NCBI GenBank assembly: GCA_964459445.1
Contig: CAYWMP010000143.1
Coordinates: forward strand, 1 to 15,645
DNA: 15,645 bases
Direction: 5' to 3'
Origin: CAYWMP01 sp964459445
Lineage (GTDB): Bacteria > Desulfobacterota > DSM-4660 > Desulfatiglandales > HGW-15
The translations under genes were made by a program, and so were the position numbers. The notes below the pieces were generated by a model. The model was given only the letters and a program-made list of their open reading frames with translations, did not search any database and had not been told where the DNA came from. Shown one piece after another: positions 13,670-15,645 of this stretch (positions are counted from its first letter, which is position 1; every line of letters starts with the position of its first letter).

Positions 13670-14521
13670 TTAATCGGCAGGTGTGATGGGAAACAACGCT
13701 GCGGCGTTTTCGAAGAGGATTTTCCGTGTGGCCTCTTCCCCCAAATCCAGATCCAGAATTGCCTTCAGTTCTGTTTCCATGGGGTAGGGGATATGAGGGT
13801 AATCCGTGCCAAATAGGATTCGGTCAGCGTATTGGATGAGTTTTTTACGGTCGACTGATACGGGGAAATAGTTTGGAAGCATCATGGTCGTGTCCAGATA
13901 AAGATTGGGATACTCCTCTAAAAGCTCATAAAACCTCTCGGATTCATCAAATCCCAGGTGGGGGACGATCATCTTCATTTCCGGGTATTTTTTCAGGACG
14001 TTTTCAACTCGGCTTGCCCCTGTAATGGCCCTCACGTCAAACCCGTAGGCTTCGATGGCGGGTTCCCTTCCGGCATGGATACACAAAATTCCTCCAAACT
14101 CTTGGATGGCCCCATAGGCGGGAAACAGCAGTGGGTCATCAGGGGCTACCTTCTGAACATGGCAATGTAGCTTTATCCCACAAAGGCCAAATTCATCAAA
14201 AGCCTTCCTAATGATATCCCCGGGATTGTCGTCTTTTGGATGGAGTGTTCCCAGACCGGCCGTATGCGAGAACTGATTAAGCAGTTCTCCTATAAACCCG
14301 TTGAGCTGATCGGCGATCCCATCCCGGTGGGCGTAGCTTAAAAGCACAAGGCCCGAGGCGCCATTGTCAAACTGGGCCTGTATCAACTCTTCAGGGGTTC
14401 CCTGGTAATGGAAATCCCACGCATGCTCTTCAAACCAATGTCTTACGGCATCAGAGAGCTTTTGAGGAAAAACGTGGACATGGGAATCTATAACAGGAAT
14501 TGGAGTCAAATCCTTGAACAT
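13670..14521 (-). CDS. Amidohydrolase-2 family metal-dependent hydrolase
   Basis: This 283-residue TIM-barrel enzyme has the metal-dependent amidohydrolase motifs in order: DSHVH with His14 and His16 near the N-terminus, GIKLH (Lys117, His119), CIHAG (His149), VPHLG (His188) and FGTDYPH (Asp240). These fit the amidohydrolase-2 branch, which includes hydrolases and decarboxylases acting on C-C, C-N or ester bonds. AGGAAA overlapping the end of the upstream gene serves as ribosome site; the gap from that gene's stop is only ten bases, so the two form an operon. No signal peptide is seen, so it is cytosolic. Its substrate is unknown; the paired flavoprotein suggests breakdown of a small organic or nitro compound, but that is inference. 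Confidence 0.9.
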   Translation of the reverse strand: MFKDLTPIPVIDSHVHVFPQKLSDAVRHWFEEHAWDFHYQGTPEELIQAQFDNGASGLVLLSYAHRDGIADQLNGFIGELLNQFSHTAGLGTLHPKDDNPGDIIRKAFDEFGLCGIKLHCHVQKVAPDDPLLFPAYGAIQEFGGILCIHAGREPAIEAYGFDVRAITGASRVENVLKKYPEMKMIVPHLGFDESERFYELLEEYPNLYLDTTMMLPNYFPVSVDRKKLIQYADRILFGTDYPHIPYPMETELKAILDLDLGEEATRKILFENAAALFPITPAD

Positions 14522-14531
14522 ATAAATTTTC

Positions 14532-15485
14532 CTATTTCCGAGAGGTCACTTCCAATTCCCTTAGCAATGGTTCCGCGCCAGTAAGGATTTCATTGATCAC
14601 CTCTTTTACACTCTTTAGTTGGTCTATAAGGCCTGCTATCTGCCCGCAATAAACCGTACCATCTTCCACATCCCCCTCCGTCGCTGCACGTTTTGATCGA
14701 TCTTTTCCGATGATTTCCAGGAGCTCTTCCGGGCTGGCACCTTTCCTCTCAGCCCCTAAGACCTTTTCCGCAAAAGGATTTCTGATGCAACGAACAGGGC
14801 CCAGGCTCCTGCCGGTGATAACAGTTCCTTTATCGTCCACCTTAAGGATGGCCTCTTTAAATCTACCATGACCTAAGGCTTCATGGGTAGCAGCGAACCG
14901 CGTACCGATTTGAATCCCTTTGGCGCCCAAGGCCATTGCAGCAAGGAATCCACGGCTGTCAGCTATACCACCGGCCGCGATAACCGGAATGTTCAGCTTA
15001 TCCACCATCTGGGGCACGAGGGTCATGGTCGTAACCTCATCAAACCCGTCATGCCCACCTGCTTCAATGCCTTCGGCGACCACGGCCTCGACGCCCGCGT
15101 CCGCGGCCTTCATTCCCAGGGTGACGCTTGGCGATACATGCATAACTCTAATCCCTGCATCCTGCAACCCGGGCGTGAAACGTTTTGGGTTGCCGGCAGA
15201 AGTTGCGACAACATTTACATTTTCCTCAATGGAGACATTCACCAACGCTTCAGAATGGGGATAGACAATAGGGATATTGACCCCAAAGGGTTTTTTCGTC
15301 TTTTCTTTTACAAGCTTGATCTCCTGCCGCAGTTCTTCGGGCATCATACTGCCCCCGGCCAGAACGCCCAATCCGCCAGCTTCGGAAACGGCAGCGCAAA
15401 GAGCATGGTAACTGACCCAGACCATCCCTCCTTGAATAATCGGATATTCAATGCCTAGGAGATCACATATTTCTGTTCTAAACAT
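14532..15485 (-). CDS. Nitronate monooxygenase / 2-nitropropane dioxygenase-like flavoprotein
   Basis: This 317-residue FMN TIM-barrel protein belongs to the nitronate monooxygenase / enoyl-ACP reductase FabK family. Motifs visible: YPIIQGGMVWVS near the N-terminus, SEAGGLGVLAGG at 34-45, GVNIP at 68-72, EGIEAGGHDG at 138-147 with the candidate catalytic His145, AGGIADSRG at 171-179 and QIGTRFAATHEA at 192-203 for phosphate binding. FabK-type enzymes and nitronate monooxygenases share this fold, and I cannot separate them from sequence alone. An in-frame ATG lies ten codons upstream, but AAGGAGG sits just before the ATG at 15485, so this start is preferred. It is the first gene of a two-gene operon with the amidohydrolase. 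Confidence 0.92.
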   Translation of the reverse strand: MFRTEICDLLGIEYPIIQGGMVWVSYHALCAAVSEAGGLGVLAGGSMMPEELRQEIKLVKEKTKKPFGVNIPIVYPHSEALVNVSIEENVNVVATSAGNPKRFTPGLQDAGIRVMHVSPSVTLGMKAADAGVEAVVAEGIEAGGHDGFDEVTTMTLVPQMVDKLNIPVIAAGGIADSRGFLAAMALGAKGIQIGTRFAATHEALGHGRFKEAILKVDDKGTVITGRSLGPVRCIRNPFAEKVLGAERKGASPEELLEIIGKDRSKRAATEGDVEDGTVYCGQIAGLIDQLKSVKEVINEILTGAEPLLRELEVTSRK

Positions 15486-15495
15486 AGATTCCTCC

Positions 15496-15527
15496 TTCAA
15501 AGGTTCTGGGTTCAAAGGTTAAAGGTT
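15496..15527. repeat. Short direct repeats upstream of the flavoprotein gene
   Basis: TTCAAAGGTT occurs at 15496-15505 and 15511-15520, a 15-base period, and AAAGGTTAAA follows at 15521-15530. The first copy ends in the Shine-Dalgarno region of the minus-strand gene. This may be slippage or a simple-sequence patch; no function is evident. Confidence 0.3.
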
Positions 15528-15645
15528 AAAAGGCTCTTCAACCATTGTTGCGCACTTTGAGTTGGGAGCATTACCGGTTTGTTAATGAATCAAGGCGATG
15601 TAAGGGTGAAAAAATCAGTGGGAGATGAAAAAAGTGCTGGACATT

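Overview
The window looks like chromosomal DNA from an anaerobic or microaerophilic Gram-negative bacterium. A deltaproteobacterium (Desulfobacterota, sulfate-reducer or syntroph type) is the best guess. This rests on multi-PAS cytosolic histidine kinases, rubrerythrin and rubredoxin chemistry, c-type cytochromes with a Tat substrate, strong GGAGG ribosome sites and mid-range GC. It is an inference from gene content, not from a marker gene. I see no rRNA, tRNA, CRISPR array, transposase or integrase.

Layout. (1) 1-3.7 kb, plus strand: a signalling group made of a lone receiver domain, a soluble three-PAS histidine kinase, a degenerate universal-stress-type protein and a single-GAF protein. 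(2) 3.8-9.67 kb, plus strand: a probable oxidative-stress transcription unit. A sigma70-type promoter carries a perfect 7-1-7 Fur/PerR-type palindrome that overlaps the -10. It is followed by a Fur/PerR-family regulator, a 25-codon small ORF with a perfect Shine-Dalgarno, a di-heme cytochrome c peroxidase, a Tat-exported metallophosphoesterase, a SoxA/TsdA-like monoheme cytochrome, rubrerythrin, and a rubredoxin fused to an FMN/3Fe-4S glutamate-synthase-type domain. A hairpin terminator closes it. (3) 9.9-13.5 kb, plus strand: an accessory stretch with a nucleotidyltransferase/HEPN pair, an iron-containing alcohol dehydrogenase, an orphan ribbon-helix-helix protein and a HigBA-type toxin-antitoxin pair. 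Two almost identical palindromes precede the HigBA pair. (4) 13.6-15.5 kb, minus strand: a two-gene operon of a nitronate monooxygenase/FabK-like flavoprotein and an amidohydrolase-2 enzyme.

How the parts fit together. Block 2 reads as a peroxide defence split across compartments. The peroxidase, phosphoesterase and cytochrome act in the periplasm or at the membrane, while rubrerythrin and its likely redox partner act in the cytoplasm, all downstream of a self-regulated metal-dependent repressor. Two features are poorly explained by known systems: the exported phosphoesterase lying between two periplasmic haem proteins, and the rubredoxin-GltS fusion lying ten bases after rubrerythrin. These are the best candidates for undescribed biology here. 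The regulator also has a mixed Fur/PerR metal site, so what it senses is open.
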